Source: Peptoniphilus sp. GNH (lineage in GTDB: Bacteria; Bacillota; Clostridia; Tissierellales; Peptoniphilaceae). Taken from it: DNA of 64,000 nucleotides. Shown here one piece after another: positions 25,403-33,567 of the stretch. A program made the position numbers and the translations under genes. The notes below the pieces were generated by a model. It saw only the letters and a program-made list of their open reading frames with translations, ran no database searches and was not told where the DNA came from. The stretch lies in assembly GCA_021307325.1 (NCBI GenBank), contig CP089931.1, positions 334,979 to 398,978 of the forward strand, in the 5' to 3' direction. Every line of letters begins with the position of its first letter. The stretch's first letter is position 1.

Positions 25403-25869
25403 GAATCAAAAATTTAGATCAGCTCAAGAGGATTAGTAATGATTTAAATCAGGAACTTCTTTTAAGATCTCTTGGTAACAAACATGAAAATGAAGTTATT
25501 GAAATTGTTATAACTGGAAATGGTAAAGAAGAATATTCCACTGTGGCTGAAGGAATCTCGAATTTAAAAGATTATGTCAATGAAATTGATGGCGACGATG
25601 TTAAGTTTTTATTTAAAAATGACCCAAGTCAACAAGCTGCTTTTAATATAAAAATCAGTGCAAGTTTTCAAAGAAATATAGACACTGATGAGATCGACTC
25701 GGAAAAAATTAAAGAATTAGTCTCTAGAATATGTCAAATAAAAGCTGAAGAGATGACTTGTGGAAGGGATAAAAAAGATCTAATAAAGAATTTAGAGCAA
25801 AAAATACAAAGCAAAAGAAGAACCAATCCGTCCAAAACTTCTAATAAAAAGAAGGGGGCTGAAAAATGA
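25399..25869 (+). CDS. Degenerate HndB-like protein of the hydrogenase operon
   Basis: A 156-residue protein between the NuoE-like and NuoF-like genes, coupled to both by ATGA overlaps and with its own strong GGAGGG site. Its N-terminus (MRIKNLDQLKRISNDL) and following beta-strand (VIEIVITGNGKEE) resemble HndB, the small thioredoxin-like [2Fe-2S] protein encoded at the same place in Hnd operons. The cysteines expected after that strand (a TCG-type motif and a later C-x3-C) are absent; the only two Cys are far downstream in ICQIKAEEMTCG. The tail is very Lys/Arg/Ser-rich. It can therefore hardly hold the usual cluster. It may be a structural subunit; its role is unknown. Confidence 0.6.
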   Translation: MRIKNLDQLKRISNDLNQELLLRSLGNKHENEVIEIVITGNGKEEYSTVAEGISNLKDYVNEIDGDDVKFLFKNDPSQQAAFNIKISASFQRNIDTDEIDSEKIKELVSRICQIKAEEMTCGRDKKDLIKNLEQKIQSKRRTNPSKTSNKKKGAEK

Positions 25870-27635
25870 AGAAAAATATTAGATTACAGCTTATGGTTTG
25901 CCAAGGTACAGGTTGTATTTCTGCTGATTCCAAGATTTTACTTGAAAATTTAAAAGATCTTGTGAAAGAGAAAAAATTATATGACGTAGAAGTTATAAAG
26001 ACAGGCTGCTTTGGATTCTGTGGGGAAGGTCCAATAGTAAAGGTATATCCTGACAACATATTTTATACTAAAGTAAAGCCAGAAGATGCTAAAGAAATAG
26101 TTGAGGAACACATTTTAAATGGTAGGGCTGTCGAAAGATTACTTTATAAAAATCCTGCTACGGGCAAAAAAATTGTTAATCAACATGCGATGAATTTCTA
26201 TGAAAAGCAAACAAGAATAGCTCTTAGAAACTGCGGACTGATAAATCCAGAAGAAATAAATGAATACATAGCTAGAGATGGATATCAGGCGCTCGGACAA
26301 GTTTTAACTAAGATGACCCCAGAACAAGTAGTAGAAGAAATTATAAAATCGGGACTTCGAGGTAGAGGCGGTGGAGGATTTCCTACTGGTATAAAATGGA
26401 AAACTACACTTTCATCTCCTGGTGACGAAAAGTATATTTTTTGCAATGCTGACGAAGGAGACCCTGGTGCATTTATGGATAGATCCATATTGGAAGGTGA
26501 TCCCCACTCTGTAATTGAAGCCATGGCGATAGGGGGATACGCTACTGGAGCTAATCAAGGGGTAATTTATATAAGAGCAGAATATCCGCTCGCCATACAT
26601 AGGCTAGAGGTTGCAATTAAACAGGCAAAATCTTATGGACTATTGGGGAAAAATATTTTCGATTCAGGTTTTGACTTTGATATTATAATTCGCTATGGAG
26701 CAGGCGCTTTTGTTTGTGGCGAAGAAACCGCTCTAATCCACTCTGTCGAAGGTATGCGTGGAGAGCCTACAAGAAAACCACCATTTCCTTCTATAAAAGG
26801 TTATTTGGGCAAACCTACAACTGTAAACAACGTTGAAACATATGCCAACATACCTCAAATAATATTGAAGGGAGCTGATTGGTATGCTTCCATGGGTACT
26901 GAGGGGTCTAAGGGCACAAAGGTTTTTGCTCTTGCTGGCAATGTAAATAATATAGGACTTGTTGAAGTGCCTATGGGTATTACGATTAGAGAAATTGTAT
27001 ATGATATTGGTGGCGGAATTCCAAATGGTAAAAAGTTCAAAGGCGTTCAAATTGGTGGACCATCTGGCGGTATGATTACCAAAGAAAATTTGGATACACC
27101 GATAGATTACGAAAATTTAAAAGCGATTGGGGCTATGATGGGCTCGGGTGGATTGATTGTCATGGATGAAGATACCGATATGGTAGAGCTTGCAAAGTTT
27201 TATCTTGAATTCACTCAAGACGAATCTTGCGGAAAGTGTACTCCTTGTAGGATAGGAACTAAAAGGTTACTTGAAATGCTCACTGATTTAATAAATCAAA
27301 AATCATCGCTCGAAAAACTGCCAAAGATAAAAAGCCTATGCGAAAACATTATTGAAACAGCAGCTTGTGGACTTGGGCAAACCGCACCAAATCCTATACT
27401 TTCAACAATGAGATATTTTCCTGAAGAATATGAAAAATATGCCAAAGGAGAAGTTGAAAAAGCTTATAAAATTGATCCTAGTAAGTGTATAGGCTGTCAT
27501 AGATGTGCTAAAAATTGTCCAATATCTTGTATAAGTGGGGAAATAAAGAAAGCTCATACAATAGATAAAGACAAATGTATAGCTTGTGGAACTTGTATGG
27601 GAGTTTGTCCTGTTGGTGCTATCATTAAACCATAG
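25866..27635 (+). CDS. hndC: Hydrogenase NADH/flavin subunit (HndC/HydB, NuoF-like)
   Basis: Flavoprotein subunit that exchanges electrons with NAD(P)H. The 589-residue protein has an N-terminal thioredoxin-like [2Fe-2S] domain (MVCQGTGCIS and GCFGFCGEGP), then the NuoF core with GLRGRGGGGFPTGIKWK, FCNADEGDPGAF, VCGEETALIHS and NNVETYANI for FMN and NADH. A [4Fe-4S] site follows in ESCGKCTPCRIG, and two C-terminal ferredoxin-type [4Fe-4S] motifs complete it (CIGCHRCAKNCP and CIACGTCMGVCP). This layout is the HydB/HndC form seen in bifurcating hydrogenases. The ATG is preceded by GGGGG and overlaps the stop of the upstream gene. Confidence 0.95.
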   Translation: MKKNIRLQLMVCQGTGCISADSKILLENLKDLVKEKKLYDVEVIKTGCFGFCGEGPIVKVYPDNIFYTKVKPEDAKEIVEEHILNGRAVERLLYKNPATGKKIVNQHAMNFYEKQTRIALRNCGLINPEEINEYIARDGYQALGQVLTKMTPEQVVEEIIKSGLRGRGGGGFPTGIKWKTTLSSPGDEKYIFCNADEGDPGAFMDRSILEGDPHSVIEAMAIGGYATGANQGVIYIRAEYPLAIHRLEVAIKQAKSYGLLGKNIFDSGFDFDIIIRYGAGAFVCGEETALIHSVEGMRGEPTRKPPFPSIKGYLGKPTTVNNVETYANIPQIILKGADWYASMGTEGSKGTKVFALAGNVNNIGLVEVPMGITIREIVYDIGGGIPNGKKFKGVQIGGPSGGMITKENLDTPIDYENLKAIGAMMGSGGLIVMDEDTDMVELAKFYLEFTQDESCGKCTPCRIGTKRLLEMLTDLINQKSSLEKLPKIKSLCENIIETAACGLGQTAPNPILSTMRYFPEEYEKYAKGEVEKAYKIDPSKCIGCHRCAKNCPISCISGEIKKAHTIDKDKCIACGTCMGVCPVGAIIKP

Positions 27636-27646
27636 GGGGGGATTGT

Positions 27647-29386
27647 ATGAATATTAGTTGTAATATAAATGGAAAAGATTTAACTGTAGCTGAAGGGACT
27701 ACTATACTAGAAGCTGCAAGAGGAATAAATATTGACATTCCGACCTTATGCCATATGAAATTAGATCACTTTCATTATGAAAACATGCCTTCTTCTTGCC
27801 GTTTGTGCATGGTTGAGGTGGAAGGAAGAAAAAATTTATGTACTGCATGCTCTGAAGTTATAACTGATGGCATGATTATAAGGACAGATACTCCTAAAGC
27901 TGTAATGGCAAGAAAAACTAATCTAGAACTTTTGTTGTCAAATCACCCTAAGGACTGTCTTACATGTGCAAAGAACTTAGAATGCGAACTTCAAGATTTG
28001 GCAGCTAAAATGGGAGTAAGAGAAATTCAATATCCTGGCAAACGGATGGTTCACAAGGTAGATAGATCTTCCAAGGCATTGGAAAGAAATCCATCCAAGT
28101 GTGTAATGTGTAGACGCTGTGAAAGCATGTGTAATGAAGTTCAAACCGTAGGCACTTTAGCTGCAATAAATAGAGGCTTTGATGCTATTGTTTCTCCAGC
28201 CTTTAGCATACCTCTAGAAGATTCATCATGCACATTCTGCGGTCAATGTGCAGCTGTATGTCCTACGGGTGCAATTGTAGAAATAGATGAGACGGATAAG
28301 GTCTGGAAAGCAATAAAGGATCCTACAAAACATTTGGTTGTCCAAGTGGCTCCTGCCATTAGGGTTGCCATAGGAGAGATGTTTGGATATGAACCAGGAA
28401 GTATTCAAACAGGTAAATTGGTAGCGGCCCTTAGAAGATTAGGGTTTGATACTGTTTTCGATACTGATTTTTCTGCTGATTTAACAGTTATGGAAGAGGC
28501 ATCAGAAATAGTAGACAGAATAAAAAATGACGGGGTTCTTCCAATACTTACTTCATGTTGTCCGGCTTGGGTGAGATTTATTGAAACTAATTTCCCTGAT
28601 ATGCTAGATATACCATCAACTTGTAAATCTCCACAAATTATGATGGGCGCAATGGTAAAAAGTTATTATGCTCAGAAAAAAGGTATAGATCCCAAAGATA
28701 TAGTTATGGTTTCAATAATGCCATGCACAGCCAAGAAAGCAGAAGCATATAGAACTGAGTTAAAGAATGATAATCTCCAAGATGTTGATATAGTCCTTTC
28801 GACTAGAGAACTTGGAAGAATGATTAAACTATATGGTATAAACTTTAATGAGCTTGAAGATGAAAACTTCGATACTCTCATGGGAGAATCAACTGGTGCT
28901 GGTGTAATTTTTGGAACTACTGGCGGTGTAATTGAAGCTGCCATAAGAACTGCTAACGACTGGTTAAGCGGAAAAGATATGGGAGATTTTGAATTCAAAG
29001 AATTAAGAGGCATTGAAGGTATACGCCAAGCTGAAGTTGAGATTAATGATATGAAACTCAGAGTTGGAATAGCCAATGGCTTGGGCAATGCTAGAAAGCT
29101 TTTAGAGGGCATAAGATCAGGAGAATATAAGTTTGACGCAATAGAAATCATGGCATGCCCAGGAGGTTGTATTGGTGGAGGAGGGCAACCTTACCATCAT
29201 GGAGACTCAACTATTTTAGAAAAAAGACAAAAGGCAATTTATGAAATTGACAAATCTAAGACCATAAGAAAGAGCCACCAAAATCCAATGATAAAAGCAA
29301 TTTATGAAGAATTTTTAGGTAAACCTTATGGCCCTAAGTCTCATGAATTACTTCATACAACCTATAAGAAAAGAGAAAGAATTTAA
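27647..29386 (+). CDS. hndD: [FeFe] hydrogenase catalytic subunit (HndD/HydA)
   Basis: Catalytic subunit that reduces protons to H2. The 579-residue protein starts with a [2Fe-2S] domain (TLCHMKLDH, SSCRLCMVEV, CTAC), a His/Cys-ligated cluster (NHPKDCLTC), and two [4Fe-4S] motifs (CVMCRRCESMC and CTFCGQCAAVCP). The three H-cluster signatures are complete: TSCCPAW, MPCTAKKAE and MACPGGCIGGGGQP. A small-subunit-like C-terminus (IRKSHQNPMIKAIYEEFLG) ends it. All catalytic cysteines are present, so it should be active. The maturases HydE, HydF and HydG are not in the window. The ribosome site is a run of seven G touching the hndC stop. Confidence 0.97.
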   Translation: MNISCNINGKDLTVAEGTTILEAARGINIDIPTLCHMKLDHFHYENMPSSCRLCMVEVEGRKNLCTACSEVITDGMIIRTDTPKAVMARKTNLELLLSNHPKDCLTCAKNLECELQDLAAKMGVREIQYPGKRMVHKVDRSSKALERNPSKCVMCRRCESMCNEVQTVGTLAAINRGFDAIVSPAFSIPLEDSSCTFCGQCAAVCPTGAIVEIDETDKVWKAIKDPTKHLVVQVAPAIRVAIGEMFGYEPGSIQTGKLVAALRRLGFDTVFDTDFSADLTVMEEASEIVDRIKNDGVLPILTSCCPAWVRFIETNFPDMLDIPSTCKSPQIMMGAMVKSYYAQKKGIDPKDIVMVSIMPCTAKKAEAYRTELKNDNLQDVDIVLSTRELGRMIKLYGINFNELEDENFDTLMGESTGAGVIFGTTGGVIEAAIRTANDWLSGKDMGDFEFKELRGIEGIRQAEVEINDMKLRVGIANGLGNARKLLEGIRSGEYKFDAIEIMACPGGCIGGGGQPYHHGDSTILEKRQKAIYEIDKSKTIRKSHQNPMIKAIYEEFLGKPYGPKSHELLHTTYKKRERI

Positions 29387-29414
29387 AAAATATTTAATTA
29401 TTAAGAAAATTTTT

Positions 29415-29452
29415 ATATGGAGTAGACAATTCAGAGTCTACTCCATATTTTT
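29415..29452 (+). terminator. Intrinsic terminator after the hydrogenase operon
   Basis: A 13-base stem (ATATGGAGTAGAC, 29415-29427) pairs perfectly with 29436-29448 around an 8-base loop and runs into five T. Confidence 0.93.
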
Positions 29453-29488
29453 AAATTGTATAAAATTTATAAAAATAAATATTAATGC

Positions 29489-29517
29489 TTGACAAAAACG
29501 ACAAATAACCATAAACT
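29489..29517 (+). promoter_or_regulatory. Promoter for the ylxM-ffh-rpsP...rplS operon
   Basis: A perfect -35 TTGACA (29489-29494) is followed after 17 bases by TAAACT (29512-29517, 4 of 6). A short hairpin follows in the 5' leader. Confidence 0.65.
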
Positions 29518-29525
29518 ATTAAAAG

Positions 29526-29544
29526 GTCAAGCGAACAGCTTGAC
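29526..29544 (+). other. Hairpin in the ylxM 5' leader
   Basis: GTCAAGC (29526-29532) pairs perfectly with GCTTGAC (29538-29544) around GAACA. No T-run follows; instead the ylxM ribosome site GGTGA begins three bases later. It may stabilise the messenger or affect ribosome entry. Confidence 0.6.
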
Positions 29545-29555
29545 TTGGTGAAATT

Positions 29556-29906
29556 ATGAAAGACAGATTTTTCGAACTAACAATGCTCTTCGACTACTAT
29601 GGAGCCTTGTTGAGTGAAAAACAAAAAGAAACTTTTAGACTCTATTATTTTTATGATTGCTCCTTAAATGAGATTGCAGAAACTTTAAAAATAAGTAAGC
29701 AAGCAATCAGTATTAACTTAAAAAGAGCTGAGGATAATTTGAGGTCTTTTGATGGAGCGTTGAAGCTACTAAAACAAGATCAAGATGAATCAGACATCAA
29801 AAAAGATATTTTCAGCAAATTAGAAAAAATTAGACTTATTTCGAAGGACAATAGAATCATTGAATTAATAGATGAAATTGAAACCCTTTTTGAGAAAAAG
29901 AGGTGA
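29556..29906 (+). CDS. ylxM: YlxM family helix-turn-helix SRP-associated protein
   Basis: A 116-residue protein with a sigma-4-like helix-turn-helix: LLSEKQKETFRLYYFYDCSLNEIAETLKISKQ... ends in AISINLKRAEDNLRSF. YlxM proteins are nearly always encoded directly before ffh and are thought to modulate the signal recognition particle, for example the SRP ATPase cycle in streptococci. The opening KDRFFELTMLFDYYGALL is the family N-terminus. The start is ATG 29556 after GGTGA. The ffh ATG lies 4 bases after its stop, so the two are cotranscribed. Confidence 0.92.
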   Translation: MKDRFFELTMLFDYYGALLSEKQKETFRLYYFYDCSLNEIAETLKISKQAISINLKRAEDNLRSFDGALKLLKQDQDESDIKKDIFSKLEKIRLISKDNRIIELIDEIETLFEKKR

Positions 29907-29910
29907 GATT

Positions 29911-31248
29911 ATGGCTTTTGAGAATCTTTCAGAGAAGCTTCAAAATGCTCTTGATTCCTTAAGAGGTAAGGGTAAGCTTACAGAAAAAGATATCAATTCT
30001 GCAATGAGAGAAGTTAGACTTGCTCTATTAGAAGCGGATGTAAACTTCAAAGTAGTAAAAGATTTTGTAAAAAATATTAAAACACAAGCCCTAGGAGAGA
30101 AGGTGATGTCATCTCTTACTCCTGGTCAACAAGTTATTAAGATTGTAAATGAAGAGCTTACTGAACTTATGGGTAGCACTGAGAGTAAACTTGATTTCTC
30201 AAAAAAACCTTCCGTAATACTTATGAGTGGCTTGCAAGGCGCAGGAAAGACAACAACTTGTGGCAAACTTGCTAAAAAACTAAAAAAAGATGGTAAAAGA
30301 CCTCTTTTAGTTGCTTGCGATGTTTATAGGCCGGCAGCAATTAAACAATTGAAGATTGTTGGAGAAAGTGTCGATGTCCCAGTATTTTCTATGGGTGACA
30401 AAATTAGCCCTGTAGATATATCAAAGGCTGCAATTGAACATGCTAGTAAAAATAATAATGATGTTGTCATAATAGATACTGCAGGAAGATTACACATAGA
30501 TAAATCACTGATGGCTGAGCTAAAGGATATTAACAATGCTGTAAATCCTAGCGAGATTTTGCTTGTTTTGGATGCTATGACTGGTCAAGATGCAGTAAAT
30601 GTTGCAAAAACTTTTGATGACACTTTGGCTCTTACTGGTGTAATTTTGACTAAACTGGATGGAGATGCCAGAGGTGGAGCTGCTTTATCGTTAAGAGCTG
30701 TCACAAACAAGCCTATAAAATTTATAACTACTGGCGAAAAGATGGATGCCTTAGAAGTCTTTCATCCTGCAAGGATGGCATCAAGAATTTTAGGCATGGG
30801 AGATGTGCTTACCTTAATCGAAAAGGCTCAGGCTAATTTTGACCAAGAGTCAGCCAAGCAATTGGAGCAGAAACTTAGAAATCAAACATTTACTTTTGAT
30901 GATTTTTTGACCCAAATGCAGCAAATGCGAAAGATGGGACCCTTGGAAGACTTGATTGGAATGCTTCCAGGAGTTAATACAAAAATGTTAAAGGGTGCAA
31001 AGCTTGATGAAAAAGAGTTTGCAAGAGTTGAGGCTATTATAAAGTCTATGACGCCAAAAGAGCGAACAAAGCCAGAGCTTATTGATATGAGCAGAAGAAA
31101 GAGAATAGCATTAGGTTCGGGAACAAGCCCTGCTGATGTAAATAGACTATTAAAACAATTTAGAGATCTTAGAAAGATGATGAAGCAATTCGGAAACATG
31201 GGCAAGAACATGAGAAAAGGAAAATTCAAATTACCCTTTTCGTTTTAA
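29911..31248 (+). CDS. ffh: Signal recognition particle protein Ffh
   Basis: GTPase that with 4.5S/6S-type SRP RNA targets nascent membrane proteins to FtsY. The start is ATG 29911 (MAFENLSEKLQNAL), which has AGGTGA; an upstream in-frame ATG would overlap ylxM. The N domain (1-90) is followed by the G domain with P-loop GLQGAGKT at residues 107-114, DTAGRL and TKLDGDARGGAAL. The methionine-rich M domain contains the RNA-binding helix-turn-helix (RIALGSGTSPADVNRLLKQF). At 445 residues it is full length. SRP RNA itself is not found in the window. Confidence 0.97.
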   Translation: MAFENLSEKLQNALDSLRGKGKLTEKDINSAMREVRLALLEADVNFKVVKDFVKNIKTQALGEKVMSSLTPGQQVIKIVNEELTELMGSTESKLDFSKKPSVILMSGLQGAGKTTTCGKLAKKLKKDGKRPLLVACDVYRPAAIKQLKIVGESVDVPVFSMGDKISPVDISKAAIEHASKNNNDVVIIDTAGRLHIDKSLMAELKDINNAVNPSEILLVLDAMTGQDAVNVAKTFDDTLALTGVILTKLDGDARGGAALSLRAVTNKPIKFITTGEKMDALEVFHPARMASRILGMGDVLTLIEKAQANFDQESAKQLEQKLRNQTFTFDDFLTQMQQMRKMGPLEDLIGMLPGVNTKMLKGAKLDEKEFARVEAIIKSMTPKERTKPELIDMSRRKRIALGSGTSPADVNRLLKQFRDLRKMMKQFGNMGKNMRKGKFKLPFSF

Positions 31249-31299
31249 TTAGGAATTTATTTTTTAAATAAATTTAATTTTCACATGGAGGTGAATAAA

Positions 31300-31605
31300 A
31301 TGGCAGTAAAAATTAGACTAAGAAGAATGGGTTCAAACAAGAATCCTTTTTATAGAATTATAGTTGCGGATTCACGCAGTCCCAGAAATGGAAGATTTAT
31401 CGAAGAAATTGGTTATTACAATCCTTTGACAGATCCAAAGACTGTAAAAATTGACGCTGATAAGGCAAATAATTGGATTCTAAAGGGAGCAAAACCTACT
31501 GATGTAGTTGATAGACTTTTTAGAGAAAATAAAGTTTATGAAGCTAAAAAAGCTCAAGGTGAAACAGGCAAAGAAAAAGAAACTACTGAAGAGCTTGCTA
31601 ATTAG
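31300..31605 (+). CDS. rpsP: 30S ribosomal protein S16
   Basis: Small-subunit protein that stabilises the 5' and central domains of 16S rRNA. The 101-residue protein starts at ATG 31300, eight bases after GGAGGTGA; a slightly longer frame would use an ATG inside that ribosome site. The N-terminal [20 protein letters not shown] and then [20 protein letters not shown] are diagnostic. A C-terminal extension ([19 protein letters not shown]) is Lys/Glu-rich and not conserved. It follows ffh and precedes khpA, rimM, trmD and rplS in the classic order. Confidence 0.97.
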   Translation: MAVKIRLRRMGSNKNPFYRIIVADSRSPRNGRFIEEIGYYNPLTDPKTVKIDADKANNWILKGAKPTDVVDRLFRENKVYEAKKAQGETGKEKETTEELAN

Positions 31606-31623
31606 TTAAACCGGAGGGTTCAA

Positions 31624-31857
31624 ATGTTGGAATTAGTTGAATATATTGCAAGAGAACTTGTAGATAATCCGGACAAGGTAGATGTTAGTTCTTCTAAAGA
31701 CGAAGAAGGAAATGTTTATATTTCACTTAGAGTTGATGAATCTGATATGGGAAAAGTAATTGGCAAAAAAGGTCGTATAGCTAAGTCTATCAGAGCCATT
31801 TTAAAAGCCATTTCTCTAAAAGAAAATATCAAAATTTTTTTGGAAATAGAGGACTAA
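31624..31857 (+). CDS. khpA: KH-domain RNA-binding protein KhpA (YlqC)
   Basis: A 77-residue single KH-domain protein. The RNA-binding loop GKKG is seen in GKVIGKKGRIAKSIRAIL (about residues 45-62). KhpA pairs with KhpB (Jag) in several Gram-positives and affects cell elongation and small-RNA function. Its place between rpsP and rimM is highly conserved and supports the call. The ATG at 31624 follows GGAGGG. The rimM TTG start lies only two bases after its stop. Confidence 0.93.
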   Translation: MLELVEYIARELVDNPDKVDVSSSKDEEGNVYISLRVDESDMGKVIGKKGRIAKSIRAILKAISLKENIKIFLEIED

Positions 31858-31858
31858 T

Positions 31859-32362
31859 TTGGAAAATGTAACACTTGTGGGAAAAATCATAAACACACAT
31901 GGTATAAAAGGCAATTTAAAGTTGTATCCCTATACAGATGATCCAAACAGATTTAAGCAGCTTAGTTATCTTTTGCTTGGCGAAGATTTAAAGGAGTACG
32001 CTCTAGAGGAATCTTTCGTTCAAAAATCCTTAGCATATGTCAAACTAAAAGGTTTTGACAATATAAATGATGTATTAAATTTTGTTGGATTAAATGTTTA
32101 TATTAGGGATGAGGATAGAGTAGAGTTACCCAAAGATAGGTATTTCATATCTGATATAGTTGGTATGAGTGTATTTGATCTAAAAGGAAATTATTACGGA
32201 ACTGTAAAAGATGTCCTAGAAACTGGAGCCAATGATGTTTATGAGATATTGAATGATGAGGGAAAGATGTCATATTTGCCTGCTATAAAAGAATTTGTTC
32301 TGGAGGTAAATGTGGAGAATAAAAAGTTAATTGTAAATCCGATTGAGGGGTTATTTTCTTGA
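31859..32362 (+). CDS. rimM: 16S rRNA processing protein RimM
   Basis: Assembly factor that binds S19 and helps mature the 30S head. The 167-residue protein has an N-terminal beta-barrel RimM domain (VGKIINTHGIKGNLKLYPYTDDPNRF) and a C-terminal PRC-barrel (YFISDIVGMSVFD ... VYEILNDEGKMSYLPAIKEFV). The start is TTG 31859, six bases after GAGGA; no in-frame ATG exists upstream or early in the frame. Four bases overlap with trmD. Both features are normal for a tightly packed ribosomal operon. Confidence 0.95.
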   Translation: MENVTLVGKIINTHGIKGNLKLYPYTDDPNRFKQLSYLLLGEDLKEYALEESFVQKSLAYVKLKGFDNINDVLNFVGLNVYIRDEDRVELPKDRYFISDIVGMSVFDLKGNYYGTVKDVLETGANDVYEILNDEGKMSYLPAIKEFVLEVNVENKKLIVNPIEGLFS

Positions 32363-33096
32363 GAATAAGTATACTTACTTTATTCCCAGAGGTATTTAAT
32401 TTTTTAGAAAATTATAGCGTTTTGGGAAGAGCCATAAATGAAAATAAACTTTCTTTGGAGCTATTTAATATTAGAGAATACTCTACTAATAAGCACAAAA
32501 AAGTTGATGATTATAGTTATGGAGGCGGCCCTGGTATGTTGATGGCTAGCCAGCCTATTTATGATGCCATTGAAGCTGCCAAAGGTCCTAATTCAAAAGT
32601 TATATATCTTTCACCTCAAGGCAAGGTTCTCACACAAGAAAAACTGGTAGAACTTTCAAAAGAAGAAGATTTAATTTTTTTAAACGGTCACTACGAAGGA
32701 ATTGACAATAGAATTATTGAAAACTATGTGGATGAGGAAATTTCCATAGGAGACTATGTATTGACAGGTGGAGAGATTGCCACTATGGTTTTAATAGATG
32801 GCATTTCTAGATTACTTCCTGGTGTATTATCTTCAGATGAATCCTTTCAAATGGAGTCTCATTATGATGGCATACTAGAATATCCTCAATATACTAGGCC
32901 TTATGACTTCATGGGTCACAAAGTTCCTGACATATTACTTAGTGGAGATCATAAAAAAATTGAATTATATAGACGAAGCCAGGCTTTAAGGGCAACTTTT
33001 CTTAAAAGACCAGATCTTTTGAAAAAGGTGAAACTTAGCCGGGAAGATGAAAAATTAATTGAAGAAATCAAAAATTCCTTGAAGGGGGGGTTATAA
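32359..33096 (+). CDS. trmD: tRNA (guanine-N1)-methyltransferase TrmD
   Basis: SPOUT methyltransferase that makes m1G37 and prevents frameshifting. The 245-residue protein begins at TTG 32359, overlapping the rimM stop by four bases with GAGGGG upstream. The trefoil-knot motifs are NGHYEGIDNRI and ENYVDEEISIGDYVLTGGE, and SYGGGPGMLM is the N-terminal glycine-rich loop; PYDFMGHKVPDILLSGDH forms the linker to the C-terminal helices. A seven-G run near its end (33084-33090) encodes Gly-Gly and also provides the ribosome site for rplS. Confidence 0.97.
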   Translation: MRISILTLFPEVFNFLENYSVLGRAINENKLSLELFNIREYSTNKHKKVDDYSYGGGPGMLMASQPIYDAIEAAKGPNSKVIYLSPQGKVLTQEKLVELSKEEDLIFLNGHYEGIDNRIIENYVDEEISIGDYVLTGGEIATMVLIDGISRLLPGVLSSDESFQMESHYDGILEYPQYTRPYDFMGHKVPDILLSGDHKKIELYRRSQALRATFLKRPDLLKKVKLSREDEKLIEEIKNSLKGGL

Positions 33097-33447
33097 ATGT
33101 CAGATATTATAAGAGCGCTTGAAAAAGATCAAATGAGATCAGATGTTAAAAAATTTAATGTTGGCGATACTATAAAGGTTCACTATAGAATAATTGAAGG
33201 TACTAGAGAAAGAGTTCAAGTTTTTGAAGGTACTGTTGTAAAAATTCAAGGCGGTGGATCAAGACAAACTTTCACTGTTAGAAGAATTTCTTACGGAGTA
33301 GGCGTTGAAAGAACTTTCTTAATGCATTCTCCAAGAATTGCAGATATCACACTAGTTAGAAAGGGTAGAGTAAGACGTTCAAAACTATATTACCTACGCG
33401 ATAGACAAGGTAAGGCTGCTAAAGTTAAAGAAAAAACCAATTATTAA
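33097..33447 (+). CDS. rplS: 50S ribosomal protein L19
   Basis: Large-subunit protein at the 30S-50S interface. The 116-residue protein contains [20 protein letters not shown] and [17 protein letters not shown], which are diagnostic, and the basic C-terminus [20 protein letters not shown]. Its ATG directly follows the trmD stop and is served by GGGGGGG located within trmD, so translation is tied to trmD. An intrinsic terminator begins 13 bases after the stop and closes the ylxM-rplS operon. Confidence 0.97.
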   Translation: MSDIIRALEKDQMRSDVKKFNVGDTIKVHYRIIEGTRERVQVFEGTVVKIQGGGSRQTFTVRRISYGVGVERTFLMHSPRIADITLVRKGRVRRSKLYYLRDRQGKAAKVKEKTNY

Positions 33448-33459
33448 TAATTATATTTT

Positions 33460-33488
33460 GGGACGACCTTTTGGGGGACGTCCTTTTT
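33460..33488 (+). terminator. Intrinsic terminator after rplS
   Basis: GGACG (33461-33465) pairs with CGTCC (33479-33483), with additional inner CC/GG pairing, followed by seven T. Confidence 0.85.
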
Positions 33489-33520
33489 TTATTTATTTAA
33501 AGTAATAGCAACTAAATTAC

Positions 33521-33549
33521 TTTAAATTTTTGTTCGGTAAATGTATAAT
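33521..33549 (+). promoter_or_regulatory. Promoter for the GH18 / PLC-like / asnA operon
   Basis: TATAAT (33544-33549) lies 17 bases after TTTAAA (33521-33526). The gene start follows at 33568 after AAAGGTGA. Confidence 0.55.
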
Positions 33550-33567
33550 TACAAAAGGTGATTAAAA

